Positions 20,959 to 32,180 of a stretch of DNA of 64,000 bases are shown piece after piece. A program made the position numbers and the translations under genes. The notes under the pieces are model-generated. The model worked only from the letters and a program-made list of their open reading frames with translations, was not told the DNA's origin and did not search any database. The stretch comes from Datura wrightii (lineage: Eukaryota; Streptophyta; Magnoliopsida; Solanales; Solanaceae): NCBI GenBank assembly GCA_035772735.1, contig JASDFA010000001.1:54823001-54887000 (forward strand). The letters run 5' to 3'. The first letter of the stretch is position 1. Each line of letters starts with the position of its first letter.

Positions 20959-22382
20959 TGTCCGGTGGTTTGCTATAGGGTTAAAAATCGACACGCAAGT
21001 GCACGTGGTCAAACAAGTAATAAAGTGGCTAAGTAAGCCAAGTATCGAACCAAGGAGACTCTGGATAAGTAAAATTGCTTAAGTATACTATATTCTAGCT
21101 TACTTCTAATTATGCTGACAACAACGTAACCAAAAGTTAAATAATTTTTGTTTATAAATTATTTACTAAAACTATTAACAAATATTTACTTTGAATTGAA
21201 ACTATGGATATGAGCATGCCAAGGTTAAGAACAAGTAATGAACTTGATTATAATCATAATTTGGTTATTCTTCTCTTCTAGTTGCTAGCCAAGAACATTA
21301 GCCTAGAGATTAAAACTCTCGTATTTAATCTCACTTAAGAATCATAAACCATCCGTCTAAATTTCTGTGATCAAATGCAATTTATGACCTCACAATACAA
21401 TTCCGGTTCCTAAATTGACTAATACGGCTTTCAAGTATATTTCTATCAGGAAAGCACATCAAAACCCAATTTTCCCAAATCAAGTTAAGAACAATACCCT
21501 ATTAATTCACAACTTTCCAATTTCGTGCTCTCTCGAGTGAAATCGGACTTTTTAGATGTACATTAATGTCGGCCACACACAAATGCAGTAGAAACAAGAA
21601 TTAATAAAACAACATAGAAGAAGAAGATGAAAAACTATACAATTCAATAATCAAAATTCATCACCATTGTTCATAACCTCAGCAAGGAAGAGAATTAGCC
21701 ACTCATTTGTGGATTAATCATCCTAAACAAGTGTTAATCATACAAACAATTGATTGAAAGAAGAAAGAAAGAGAGAAAAACCCTTAGCTTTTTCGTCCCT
21801 CAACTGCCTGTAACCCACGTCCTTGCTCCACCAAGTCTGAATTTATTAAAAATAAGCCTAAGTGTTCTATTTATACTAGTGGGAATTTTTCCCGGAATAA
21901 CAAGCAACGTGTCACGGAGGCCAACGCGGAGCACTCCGTGACACGGCGTGGAGGCGGACCCTCACTGGAAATCCAGGGTCCGGGAATATAGCCTCAACGT
22001 GGCACGGCATGCAACGCGGAGGCTTGCCTCCGTGCCACGGAGCTGTCGCGAGGCTTCACTGGAAATTCCAAAATTAATTCATCCTCCATGCAGTGTGCCT
22101 CCGCGATGGTAGCGTGGCACGGCTCCATCACGGAGCCCCTTTACATTGTGCATTCCAATGTCTTTTTCGTGCTCGCATCCAAGTCCAACTCCGATATTGT
22201 TCCAACATGCATTTTAGCTCCTCAAAATCATGTTTTACCTACAAAACAATGCTAATCATGTTGGTTAGTATAAATTCACATTTTATTACTAATTACATGA
22301 AAATGTATACACATTGCACAATAAACAAGACGAAAATGATACGTTTGAGTATCACTTGGGCATATAAATATGCCCAAGATAA
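20959..22382 (-). repeat. ATH 5' LTR
   Basis: 1424 bp, nearly identical to 9517-10932. The minus-strand start carries a complete 10-bp inverted repeat CTTGGGCATA/TATGCCCAAG (22355-22364, 22369-22378). CGTGNCACG palindromes lie at 21908, 21937, 21998, 22031 and 22113, and the TATA box at 21867-21875. Confidence 0.93.
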
Positions 22383-23016
22383 CTCACTTGAGCCCTCTGA
22401 TCAACCATTAACTCTGGGGCGTACTTTGACAGATGAGTGAATTCTAGGGTAGATTCCTGCATATCATCTTCCCCTATTTTAGATTCACGAAATCGGCTAC
22501 CTTCAGTGCCGTCGTCTCGCAAGGGAAGAACCGATCTAGGATTGTGACATGAAACTCATCCCAACTAATAGGGCCTGCTCCAACTGCCCTCTTATCCTTC
22601 CACTGTTTAAACCAAATGTGTGCGACCCCCTTCAACTGATATGAGGCCAAGTAGGAGCACTCCACTACATTCATCCCTATGACCTGGGTGATCTTTCGAA
22701 TCTCGTCAATAAACTCATGTGGATCGTTGTCCACCCTTGACCCAAGAAACTCTGGTGGATTCATCCTTAGGAAATCTCTGACTTTTGCTACTACCGCAAT
22801 CCCATTCCATGGAACATGCCCTACTACCTACTAGTTGACCTGAGTGGTCAACGCCTGTGCTAGCATCTGAATAACTGGCCTGAATTTGGCATGGGCAACC
22901 GACTCCGGTGTATGGTGCTCATGGCCTGGTGGGGCTTGTTGGTGCCCGTCTCCATTTCCATCCTCGTGGCCATTCCCATTCCCATTTTTTTTTCCATTAA
23001 CTCTGTAGGGAGGCAT
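22383..23016 (-). pseudogene. T1 gag, N-terminal part
   Basis: It starts at ATG 23016 (MPPYRVNGKK), followed by a Gly/Asn/His-rich head and the retrotransposon Gag domain, with FLGSRVDNDPHEFIDEI, SYQLKGVAHIWFKQW and SWDEFHVTILDRFFP. In-frame stops lie near 22831 and 22474; the second fits CAG to TAG. It continues at 9516 after the ATH insertion. Confidence 0.85.
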
Positions 23017-23210
23017 GATTCTGCAATCGCGAATAACACGAGTTAGAAGGATAGAGAGATATTTCACCGCACGACATATATCATGAAAGAAGGGAACATT
23101 TTCTAAACATCTCGTAGCCTCTTCGTCATTAGTGAGGCGTGCTTCACACCCACAAAAAAGACTGTACTAATGCGGCTTTCTGACACCCTAGGACATTTTA
23201 AAACCTTTTG

Positions 23211-23222
23211 CCTCTAATACCA
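23211..23222 (-). other. T1 primer binding site (tRNA-iMet type, decayed)
   Basis: The minus strand reads TGGTATTAGAGG, two differences from TGGTATCAGAGC, the usual initiator-Met primer site. It lies four bases from the LTR start at 23227. Confidence 0.75.
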
Positions 23223-23226
23223 CGTT

Positions 23227-23880
23227 TGTCATGACCCGAACATAGGCCCGGATCGAGATATAGTACAAGGAGCCCCGAGAGACTCCAAGTTGGCCCATGG
23301 CATGAACATACGTCTGACTCAATCAATAAAAGCGGAAGATCGACATAATAACCATTGAGTAGGTCTAAACACAACATAACATTTAAAATACTTACACGAA
23401 TCTGAAGATGATTATACACAATGTCCGAAAAGCCTCTAATTCTAATGAGTTGATAGGACAAGACTCCAATTAACTCTCTAAGTCTAAAACTGAAAATACA
23501 AGGATAACTGATAACGAATGGTCCTCAGGAGATGAGGACTCACCACTGAAGCTGGATACTAACTCCGAAAATTTGCTAGTGACGGAGTTGAGTCTGAAGA
23601 TTGGAGCATGTATCATAAAACGCCACAGCATAGAGTATGCGGTCAATACATGGAATGTACCGAGTACACAAGGTAAGTAAAATCACTTAAATAAGTAAAA
23701 TCATTTAAAACATGCATAATATAAAACATATTCAAGATAAGAATATGAGAGTAGGGCTTGCATGCTATCTTCTAAAATTGTGATCTAAACATAACAGAAC
23801 ATCATAATTGAATTAAATGACTCAAAGCTGAAATCTGATAATCGTAAGTAAAATTGAACATTGGGTCAAACCTTCTTTAG

Positions 23881-23917
<37 letters not shown>

Positions 23918-25588
23918 CATGAATGATAAACATGCATAACTGAAATCATGAGGAATACGAGGAGACTCTTCGTATAACCACATTACCACGATAGAGCTTA
24001 CGTGGTCCCGACTATCACACTCAAGTGGGCAGGGCCATCTAAAGCCTTGCCAGGCTTAAAGATGCTACCATGATATCGATATAAAGATGGAGGCCCCTTG
24101 GGGAAAGAGAAAGATCACAAAGGAGGTTCCAAATAATCTGATCATACCTACGTTGGCACGTAGTTCGGTGGCATAGGGTTGTCTGAACCTTAGCCTACTC
24201 GGTGCGAGACACTACTCCCACAAACATTCATATGCTCTCCATCATTTTTCAATGAAGCTGCCATCATTCAGTGATGAAGCTGAATAATCATATACATATA
24301 AAATATGAAATCATATACGAGGAGCCTTGGCTCAAACCATACCACAAGCTGAACAAAATTGGGAGTCTTGACTCCCAAACAATGTGGAAAGCTAATTCGT
24401 GAAATCATATATCATACTTGAACATATAGGCTTGCCCAATACTTAACATTCTTTAAATTATGTGATTCACTTGAAAACATGATCATAGATATGGGTAACT
24501 TGAAACCATGCTTTTCATCATAATTATCTCATCATACTTGAACATCCATCATATATCTCAACTTTCATGAACTCTCATGGATGGGCGTTATAATTTATAA
24601 AACTTGAAAAAATGATTTATAATTGAAAACATTGTAAGACTTTCCCATGAATCGTAATTAAATAATAGAAACATACGTAGATAATACACATGTAGAAATT
24701 TAGGAAACTCATGCATTAGGTTAAAACCCCATAGGATCAACATATAGATTTTCATGATTTAGAGAGGTATTTTGGAATGGGTGTGAACAAATTCACCCAT
24801 TCATAACCCTACATACCTAAGAGGATCTGATTCAACAACTTCTCTGATTGCCCAAGGAAGAATTGAGAAGAATTTTGAAGGAATTAAGCTTGATCACCTC
24901 TCTATCTTACTATGTTTGCATGCATGAATAGGAATAGGTTAGAATGAACTTACCCCTCATAAAACACATTATTCATACCTTAGAATGACGTAGTTTAGGC
25001 CTTAAGATCATAGGAATTATGGAAAAGCACTTACTAAATTTGCAGAGAAAAACAGATTGCCAGTCCCAACGAGGGACTGGATGAGTTGTTACCACTGGGC
25101 ACGAGTCGTCTTCTCCTATCATCGAGTGCACTTCATATTTTCCTCAAGGGTTCCCCGCAAGGGACCTGACTGCTCGTCACTGGTGACCACGACTCATGGT
25201 CACCTCTCGTTAACTCTAATGCCAAAAACATTTAATCCTTAACCAATAGCTGACCACGACTCACCTAATGAATCATGGCATTTGACCACAACTCGTGGTG
25301 TCCAGTCATGGAGTACACTGCCAATTCATCCTTCTTCCTTCAACTACCCTTGACCATGGGTGACCTAACGGCTCGTGGGGTTGACCATGACTCATGGTCA
25401 CACCGGTGGTCACCCTACTTTGAACTTTGAAATTTCCAGGCAATTTAACACTCCTCACTACGAGTCACTTAATGAATTGTGGTCAACTTGATGGGTCACA
25501 AGATGACTCATTCTGTGACCTGGTGCAAACAATCCTGTTTTCACCGTTTCAACTCCGGGTTTGATCTTAGTGCTTTCGAGGTATTATA
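23227..25588 (-). repeat. T1 5' LTR
   Basis: 2362 bp in plus order, TGTCATGACCCG to GAGGTATTATA. It has the LTR block around 23641-23664 (TACAT/ATGTA inverted repeat) shared with all Tekay-like LTRs here, and a palindromic-repeat zone at about 25080-25510 (for example CACGACTCATGG). T2 integrase sequence follows at 25589. Confidence 0.88.
23880..23917. repeat. (CA)n(TA)n microsatellite
   Basis: A simple repeat of about 7 CA and 12 TA units inside the T1 LTR. Confidence 0.95.
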
Positions 25589-26045
25589 GTGCCTCTATTC
25601 GAAATAATGGACAAAGTGAGCCGTGCAACCTAACAAACTCTCAAATGTATAGTCTAGCATAATCCTCTGCTAAATCTATAGTCTTAGCAGGTAGGAAATG
25701 TACTACCTTAGTCATCCGGTCTACAACCACCCAAATCAAATCATGTTCTTGGTGCGTATGAGGTAGACTTGTAATGAAGTCCTTGTTTATCTCTTCCCAA
25801 TTTCAAGTTGGGATGTTGATATATTGAGCCATACCTCCTGTTCTCTGGGGTTCAACCTTCATCTGCTAGCAATTTAGACACTTAGTCACAAATTCTACAC
25901 TGTTCTTTTTCATGTTATTCCACCAATAGACTTCCCGTAGATTATGGTACATCTTAGTGTCACCTCGATGGATAGATTACTGAGAGCGGTGAGATTCTAT
26001 TAATATTTGCTGCCTCAAATCATCTAGTCTAGAACGCACAACCTA
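25589..26045 (-). pseudogene. T2 integrase, N-terminal half
   Basis: The sequence aligns with the T4 integrase (47700-48200), including the His/Cys zinc region, the MDF region with the first catalytic Asp, and SIISNRG at the right of the T1 boundary. The second catalytic Asp is Asn here (codon at 25597-25599). Several stops. The rest of the domain lies beyond T1. Confidence 0.7.
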
Positions 26046-27420
26046 CCTTAATAATGGAGCATGCCATCGCTCTCTTTGGAGAATACTTCCACCTCCTTCT
26101 TGAGAAATACTTCCTTCAACTTAAGAAATATTGGATCATCATCTTTCCTTGCATTCACCTCCACCTCAAGGAAGGACTCTGAACCATTTTGGACTAGAAC
26201 TCCACCTTCTACTGAATCAACTAAGCGAATTCCTAACTGAGCTAGCTTATGAACATCTCCAACCAATTCCTTCTTCTCATCCTAAATATGAGCAACACTA
26301 TCCATTTTCGATCTACTAAGGTCATTTGCCACTACATTGGCTTTACCAAGGTGATACAAAATATTCATGTTGTAGAATTTAAATAACTCCAACCACAGCC
26401 TCTGATGAACATTTAGGTCCTTCTAACTGAACACATTGTAGGCTATTGTGGTTAGTAAAGACATTTTCATGCACCCCATGTAGGTAGTGCCTCAAAATCA
26501 TCAAGGCAAATACTACCACTTCCAGCTCAAGATCATGAGTCGGGTAGCTCTTCTCATGAGCTTCGAGTTGTCTCAAAGCATAATCTAAAACCTTTCCATG
26601 TTGCATCAACATTCAACCAAGGCTAATTCTGGAGGCGTTGTGATAAATCACAAACTCATTTAAACCTTTTAGTAGAGTCAAAACTGGACCAGTAGTGAGT
26701 CGAGTCTTCAACTCCTGAAAATTGTTCTCCTAAGAATCAAACAACTGGAACTTGACTTTCTTCTAAGTCAACCTATCATAGGATAGCTAATAGACGAGAA
26801 TCCTTCACAAATTTTTTGTAACAACCGGCTCGGCTCAAGAAACTTCTAATGTGTAATAGGGGGATGAGTCCTGGCTAGTTCTTGACTTCTTCAATGTTTT
26901 GAGGATCCACCTGAAAACCCTCACTGGGAATGACATGACCAAAGTTTGTTACTGATTTCAACTAGAAATCACACTTGCCAAACTTAACGAATAACTGGCA
27001 GTCCCTAAGAGTCTACTAGACTATCCTCAAATGAACTACATGTTCATCATCACTTCTGGAATAGACAAGGATGTCATCTATAAAGATAATGATGAACATG
27101 TCCAAGTACTATTTGAACAACCTATTCATAGTGTCGATAAAACCTACAGGAGCTATCATTAGTAAAAAATACATAACAATAAATTCATAGAGATTATACC
27201 AAGTTCTGAAGGTTGTATTTGAAATATCACATTCTTTGACTCTAAGGTGATGATAGCCTGATCTGAAGTCTATCTTTGAAAAGCAGCTACCACCCTGGAG
27301 ATGGTTGAACATGTTATCAATCCGTGGATACTTATTCTTAACTGTGACTTTGTTCAACTGATGGCAATCGATGCACATTCCATGTTTACCATCCTTCTTT
27401 CACACGGATAAAACTAGGGC
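26046..27420 (-). pseudogene. T2 reverse transcriptase and RNase H
   Basis: RT pieces: MCIDCHQLNKVTVKNKYP (about 27325-27378), FSKIDFRSGYH, and the catalytic FIDDI (about 27068-27082) intact. RNase H pieces: SYPTHDLELE and VFTNHNSL, where the usual TDH Asp is Asn. Frame is lost repeatedly between 26640 and 27110. Confidence 0.8.
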
Positions 27421-27977
27421 ACCCTATAGAGATATACTGGGTCTTATGAAGTCTTTCTATAAAAGGTCTTTCAGTTGTTCCTTCAACTCCTTAAGCTAAG
27501 CTAGAGCCATTATGTAAGAGGGGATTGAGATAGGATGGGTATTTGCAAGAAGTTCGATGCCGAAGTCGATTTCCTACTTGGGAGAAACTCTGGGAAGATT
27601 CATGGGAAATACATATGGGAACTCATTTATGACCGGAACTAAATGATGATTTGGGCTTTTAGAACTAGAATCCCTAATCCAAACTAGATGACAGATATAA
27701 CCCTTAGAAATCATTTTCCTAGCCTTTAGGTAAGAGATGGACCAACTCTTAAGCACTGAAGTACTACCCTTCCACTCTAGGACTGGGTCGTTAGGAAATT
27801 GAAACATAATGACTCTGGTTCTCAAGTTGACTAAGGCATAGTAAGAGTGCAACCAGTCCATGCCAAAAGTGATGTCTAAATCAACCATATCTAACTCTAC
27901 AATATAAATGGCGGTGACTTTATGTAAAAATGTAATCGGGCAGTTACTATATACCTGACTGGAAAAAGCTGACTCGC
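27421..27977 (-). pseudogene. T2 RT start and protease C-terminal part
   Basis: The protease tail reads LDITFGMDWLHSYYALVN (about 27830-27885), then EWKGS, and runs into the RT N-terminus. It is cut at 27977 by the solo LTR S1 and continues at 30645. Confidence 0.75.
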
Positions 27978-30649
27978 TGTCACGACTCGAGTCTACACCC
28001 TGGCTATAACACGGGACCTAAAACCAAAAATGACACCAAGATAACCCATGGCACAGCATAATGCTAACATAACACCAACTAATAGAACATAACTGAGTGA
28101 AACCTTAACTAAAACATAACTAATAAAAAGGAAAGGTTAAAAATTTTATAACAACCCTAAGTCATAAGCTAAATCTAGTACTACATTATTTGAAAGCCTC
28201 TACAAGTCTAATGAGTTCTCGGGAAAAGTCCCAGCTGACCCTAAAATTTGAAAACTAGAAATAAACTGAAATAAAGAAAACATAACTCCCGTCCTCAAAA
28301 GATGAGGACTCACCACCAATTGTTGATAGAGTCTGGAGCGTGTCTAACTGTGGGACTGAGTCTGAATGCCTGGATCTATATCATAAAATGATATAGAACA
28401 TAATGTATGCGGTCAGTACTTGGATTGTACTAATTATAAGGGAAATGTAACTGAAGCTAGGGACATGTTAGTATGCTGAAAAATATTGATCTGAATACAT
28501 AATTGAGGTGAAGTACAATGACCCTATATGAGATACATTATTACAGATATGATATGCTCGTTTGAAAAAATTTAATGAAATATAAGTAAATCTAGTTTTT
28601 GAGTCATGTACATCTACTGAAGACTGAATCTGAAATTATAAATTGAAAATTATAACTGAAATAACTCTCCTGAAACTGAAACTGAACGGTACTGTGGGAG
28701 AGACTATTAACCGACAAACTCTAATGTAAGCCTCATGGACCTCGACCTGCATATCCAGTTGGAAGGGTGTTCATAGCTTACTAAGGGTTAGAACTCTAAC
28801 TGGCGTGATAAAATCATGAACTCAGGGAGACAATCTCTAATAACGATGACCCCTGCATGCACCCATTGAAGCAAGGGAGAAACTCTCAAATAATGAGGAT
28901 ACCATATTCCTCGAGCTAAGGGAAACCTTCTCTACTATTGAGAATCCCTTATCCTATGGTGGCACGTATTTTTGAGACATAGGTATGCTAGAACCCTTGC
29001 TTACTCGGTGCTAAGTACTACTCCCAACTGAACATAAAGATACACATAACGTGATAATCTGATGTTGATGTCCTAAGACTAGTCGGAACCACTTAATCTA
29101 GCAAGTGTCCCGACAAACTAAAGGACCATGACATACTGATACTGAGGGCTCATAACTGATGTTCTAAGACTAGTCAGGGGTACTTTCTACTAGCAAGAGA
29201 CCTGAGAGTCTAAATAAACATATACATGTTGATCATACTGAATTCATGAGAGTCTAGTTAGGCAACTTTCTACTAGTAAAAGGCTTGATACTTTATAGAA
29301 ACATAAAAATGCTAATCATACTAAATTTATGGAAATCATAAACTCAAATCATCGCTAAATCATATGTACTAAAATCATGGTAAAGTCATATATATTTCAA
29401 GAGGGCCATATTCTCGAAAATAGTGCTAAATCATGGTTGAGTCTTAGAAATCATGCTAAAATCATATCATGGACATAAATCATGGATTAGGGAGGGGGAA
29501 CAATGAACATTTGTAGATATTTATTATAAGAGCCTTGAAATCATGAATATAATATGTTATTCATCATGAAAACCTTGGAAACACAAAAGACATGGGAGAA
29601 TTCGTGCATAGAACCAAAACCCTAAGACTTGCTTTTCTAGGGAATAAAAGTAGCTAGGGTTTTAAACATAAATTGGAACACAAGGATGAAAAAAGGTCCT
29701 TGTTTAAGTCCAACATACTTGGCTTGATGAAATCCCCCACTAGCACTTGAATCTTGAAGTTGTTGGAGAGGTACCCTAGGTGTTCATGAGCCATTAGAGG
29801 AATGGAGAAGAAGAACTTATGGATGATTTGAGGAGGAATGAGGGATTAGGCTAGGAAACCCCCTTTAATTTTACCCATAGGAGTTAGAAGCATACAATAT
29901 TACTAAAACACCCCTGGAGATTCACTTTAAAAACCTACCCATCAGTACCGACGACCTACACAATGAGTCATTTTCTTCCATAATAACTCGTTGGATCCAT
30001 CCGTTCCATCTGGAGAAAATTTATGGTTTTCTAATTCTCCAACCAACGACCAAATAGGATGACCTGTCACCACATACAACGAGTCGTCCTATGACACGTA
30101 GTTAGTGGATCATCCTTGCACCTCCTTTGAGTTTCTTCCAACAGGTAATCACCACAAGTTGTCACTCGTCACAATGAGTTGTTACATCCTCACGTTGCTA
30201 CTGGGATAAAATTCTCTAAACTCTACAAAACGAGTGTTGTAAGAGGTGTTCATGGGGTAGCACAAGTCATCCTCTGACTCGTGCTCACTGGGACCCTTTT
30301 CGTATAATCTTTTAGCTTGTCTACCATGACTCTCACTATGATCTGTTACAAGTAACCATGAGTCGTTACTTCACTCGTGGTCTTGGCAAGAACTTGACCA
30401 TTTAATGAACTGTTGCTCATGACGGGGGACATCACAACCAATCACATCACCCCATGAGACGTGACGTGAGTCGTTACATTTGGGCCTTGAAAAATTCCAC
30501 TGATTGCTTGCCACGAGTCTTACCATGACTCATTATATCATCTAAAAAGTCACACCACAACTTATTCTGAGTCAAAAATTTTCACTTTTCGGCTGGTTCT
30601 TTCTTTAATTTTGGGGTCTGATCTTAGGAACTTTTACGGTGTTACTCTC
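27973..30649 (-). mobile_element. S1, solo LTR of a Tekay-like element in T2 protease
   Basis: A single LTR (27978-30644, about 2.67 kb; plus order TGTCACGACTCGAG to ACGGTGTTA) with T2 protease on both sides. It has no primer site or polypurine tract. The flanking duplication is CTCGC (27973-27977) against CTCTC (30645-30649). It carries the conserved LTR hairpin AGTAC/GTACT at 28415-28431 and the palindromic-repeat zone at about 29940-30560. It probably arose by recombination between two LTRs of a full element. Confidence 0.82.
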
Positions 30650-32000
30650 ACCAATAGGAGTAAATACTAGAAAAGGTTCTATGAGGATTTCTGGACTAAT
30701 ATCAAACTGAACTGCAATGTAAGGAGTCACAAAGGAATGTTTACTTCATGGATCTAGTAAAGCATAAACATAATTCTAGAGGATGCGTAATGTACCAGTA
30801 ACTACATCAGGTGAGTTCTCCTGTTCTTAGCAAGAAGATAAAGCATAGAAGTAGTTCTGGCACTGACCACCACCTATGCCAGAAGTAGTATCCTACTGAG
30901 TTGGGTGACATGAAGGGGCTACCGATGTAGTGGATTGAGTCTTCCCACATCCTGCTGAGGGGCAGTCCTTCAACATATGGCCCAATTTTCCACATCCAAA
31001 ACAACTCTCCTCGCCAAGACGACACTCCCCAGGGTGGTTCTTAACACAATTAGAACATGTTAGGAAAGTGCGACTGTTCGAGACATGATTCTGAGATTGA
31101 GATCCTAATGATCTACCCTTCCGATTAGTACGATGTCTGGCGGAAGGAGTACTAGCTGAAGAGGGTGCTGAAGATCTCTACTTATGCTATGAGCAATTAC
31201 CATCGCTCAATCTCTACTTTGACGATTAAATATGTCCCATTCTAGCCCACTTACTCTCCCTCTCCTTTTCTTTAAGTTTTCCTCCTCAATTTACTAGGCA
31301 TGGATCATAAGCCTGGAAATGTCCATACTACTAATGAGCATGGCGGTCCTACACTCCTTGACCATGAGGTCTGAAACTCTTGATTCGAACTTGTTCATCC
31401 AAGCCTTACGTTCAGCTACCATCTCTGGAGCATATTTCTGGACAGTTGAGTGAACTTTAGGGTGTATTCCTGAATGGTCATAATGTTCTGCTTTAGATTG
31501 GCGAACTCCTCTACCTTTGCTTCCCTTAGCTTAAGAGAAAAGAATCTATTGAGAAACACTGCTACAAATTCATCCCACTTTATTGGGCCTTCACCAATGC
31601 GCCTTCCCTCTTTCCAATGTCTATACCATATTTGTGCTGCTCCTTTCATCTGGTAGATGGCTAAATCTATATTTTCAACTAAAGTAACACCCATAATCTG
31701 GGAGATCTTCTAGATCTCATCAATAAAGTTGTGTGGGTCTTTATCTACTTTGGACCCATGGAACTCTAGAGGGTTCATCTAAGTGAAGTTTTGAACTCTA
31801 GCAGTAGCTGCATTCCTATTCTAGTTAACTGGTGCAACAACTTGCTGATTAACCTAGTTGGTCATAGCTTGGGCAGGAAGCTAAAACGCAGCCTTGAACT
31901 CAACATGAGTCACTTGCTCATTTAGAGAGTCTGCTGGAACTGGTGGGGATTGCTGATTTCTATACTAATTCCTCCTTCCATTAGCTCTTTTAGGAGACAT
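30645..32000 (-). pseudogene. T2 gag and protease N-terminal part
   Basis: ATG at 32000 (MSPKRANGRR). The Gag domain includes LAIYQMKGAAQIWYRHWK and KWDEFVAVFLNRFF (31416-31694). Two adjacent zinc knuckles are still legible in one frame (about 30965-31080): CSNCVKNHPGEC and CFGCGKLGHMLKDC. Protease sequence follows to the S1 edge at 30645. Many stops. Confidence 0.8.
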
Positions 32001-32164
32001 CATATGTAAGTGTGTACAACATGATAACAATCATGAAAGAAAAGGCAAATTGCCTTAAAAAAGGTCTTGTAGGTCCCTCGTCATAAGTGTGACGCACTTC
32101 AGACCCATGAAGAAGGCTCTACTTAACGCGACTTTCAGACACCCTGGGACTTTCAAAGCTTGAG

Positions 32165-32176
32165 GCTCTGATGCCA
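32165..32176 (-). other. T2 primer binding site (tRNA-iMet type)
   Basis: The minus strand reads TGGCATCAGAGC, one change from TGGTATCAGAGC. The LTR starts at 32181. Confidence 0.82.
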
Positions 32177-32180
32177 AGTT

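Larger units (their letters stand above)
9512..22387 (-). mobile_element. ATH, near-complete autonomous Athila-type LTR retrotransposon
   Basis: LTRs at 9517-10932 (3') and 20959-22382 (5') flank about 10 kb holding gag, pol and a downstream extra gene, all on the minus strand. The target duplication is CTCAT (9512-9516) against CTCAC (22383-22387), one mismatch. The two flanks join to restore the T1 gag reading when compared with T4. Primer site for tRNA-Asp, polypurine tract AAGTGTGGGGT. The gag and protease/RT motifs (DLGAS, FMDDF) place it in the Athila group. Few lesions are present, so it is among the younger pol-bearing elements here. Confidence 0.93.
8392..25588 (-). mobile_element. 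T1, Tekay/Del-like element, interrupted and left-truncated
   Basis: On the minus strand T1 has its 5' LTR (23227-25588), primer site, gag start (23016-22383), then ATH (9517-22382), then the rest of gag and the protease (9516-8392). Its RT, integrase and 3' LTR lie beyond S2/N1, outside the window. Across ATH the gag sequence rejoins in register when compared with T4 gag (about 50780-50830). T1 itself lies in the integrase gene of T2. Confidence 0.8.

Noticed and set aside
23880..23917. Possible regulatory tract of alternating CA/TA
   Set aside because: An ordinary microsatellite inside an LTR. Nothing ties it to a function.
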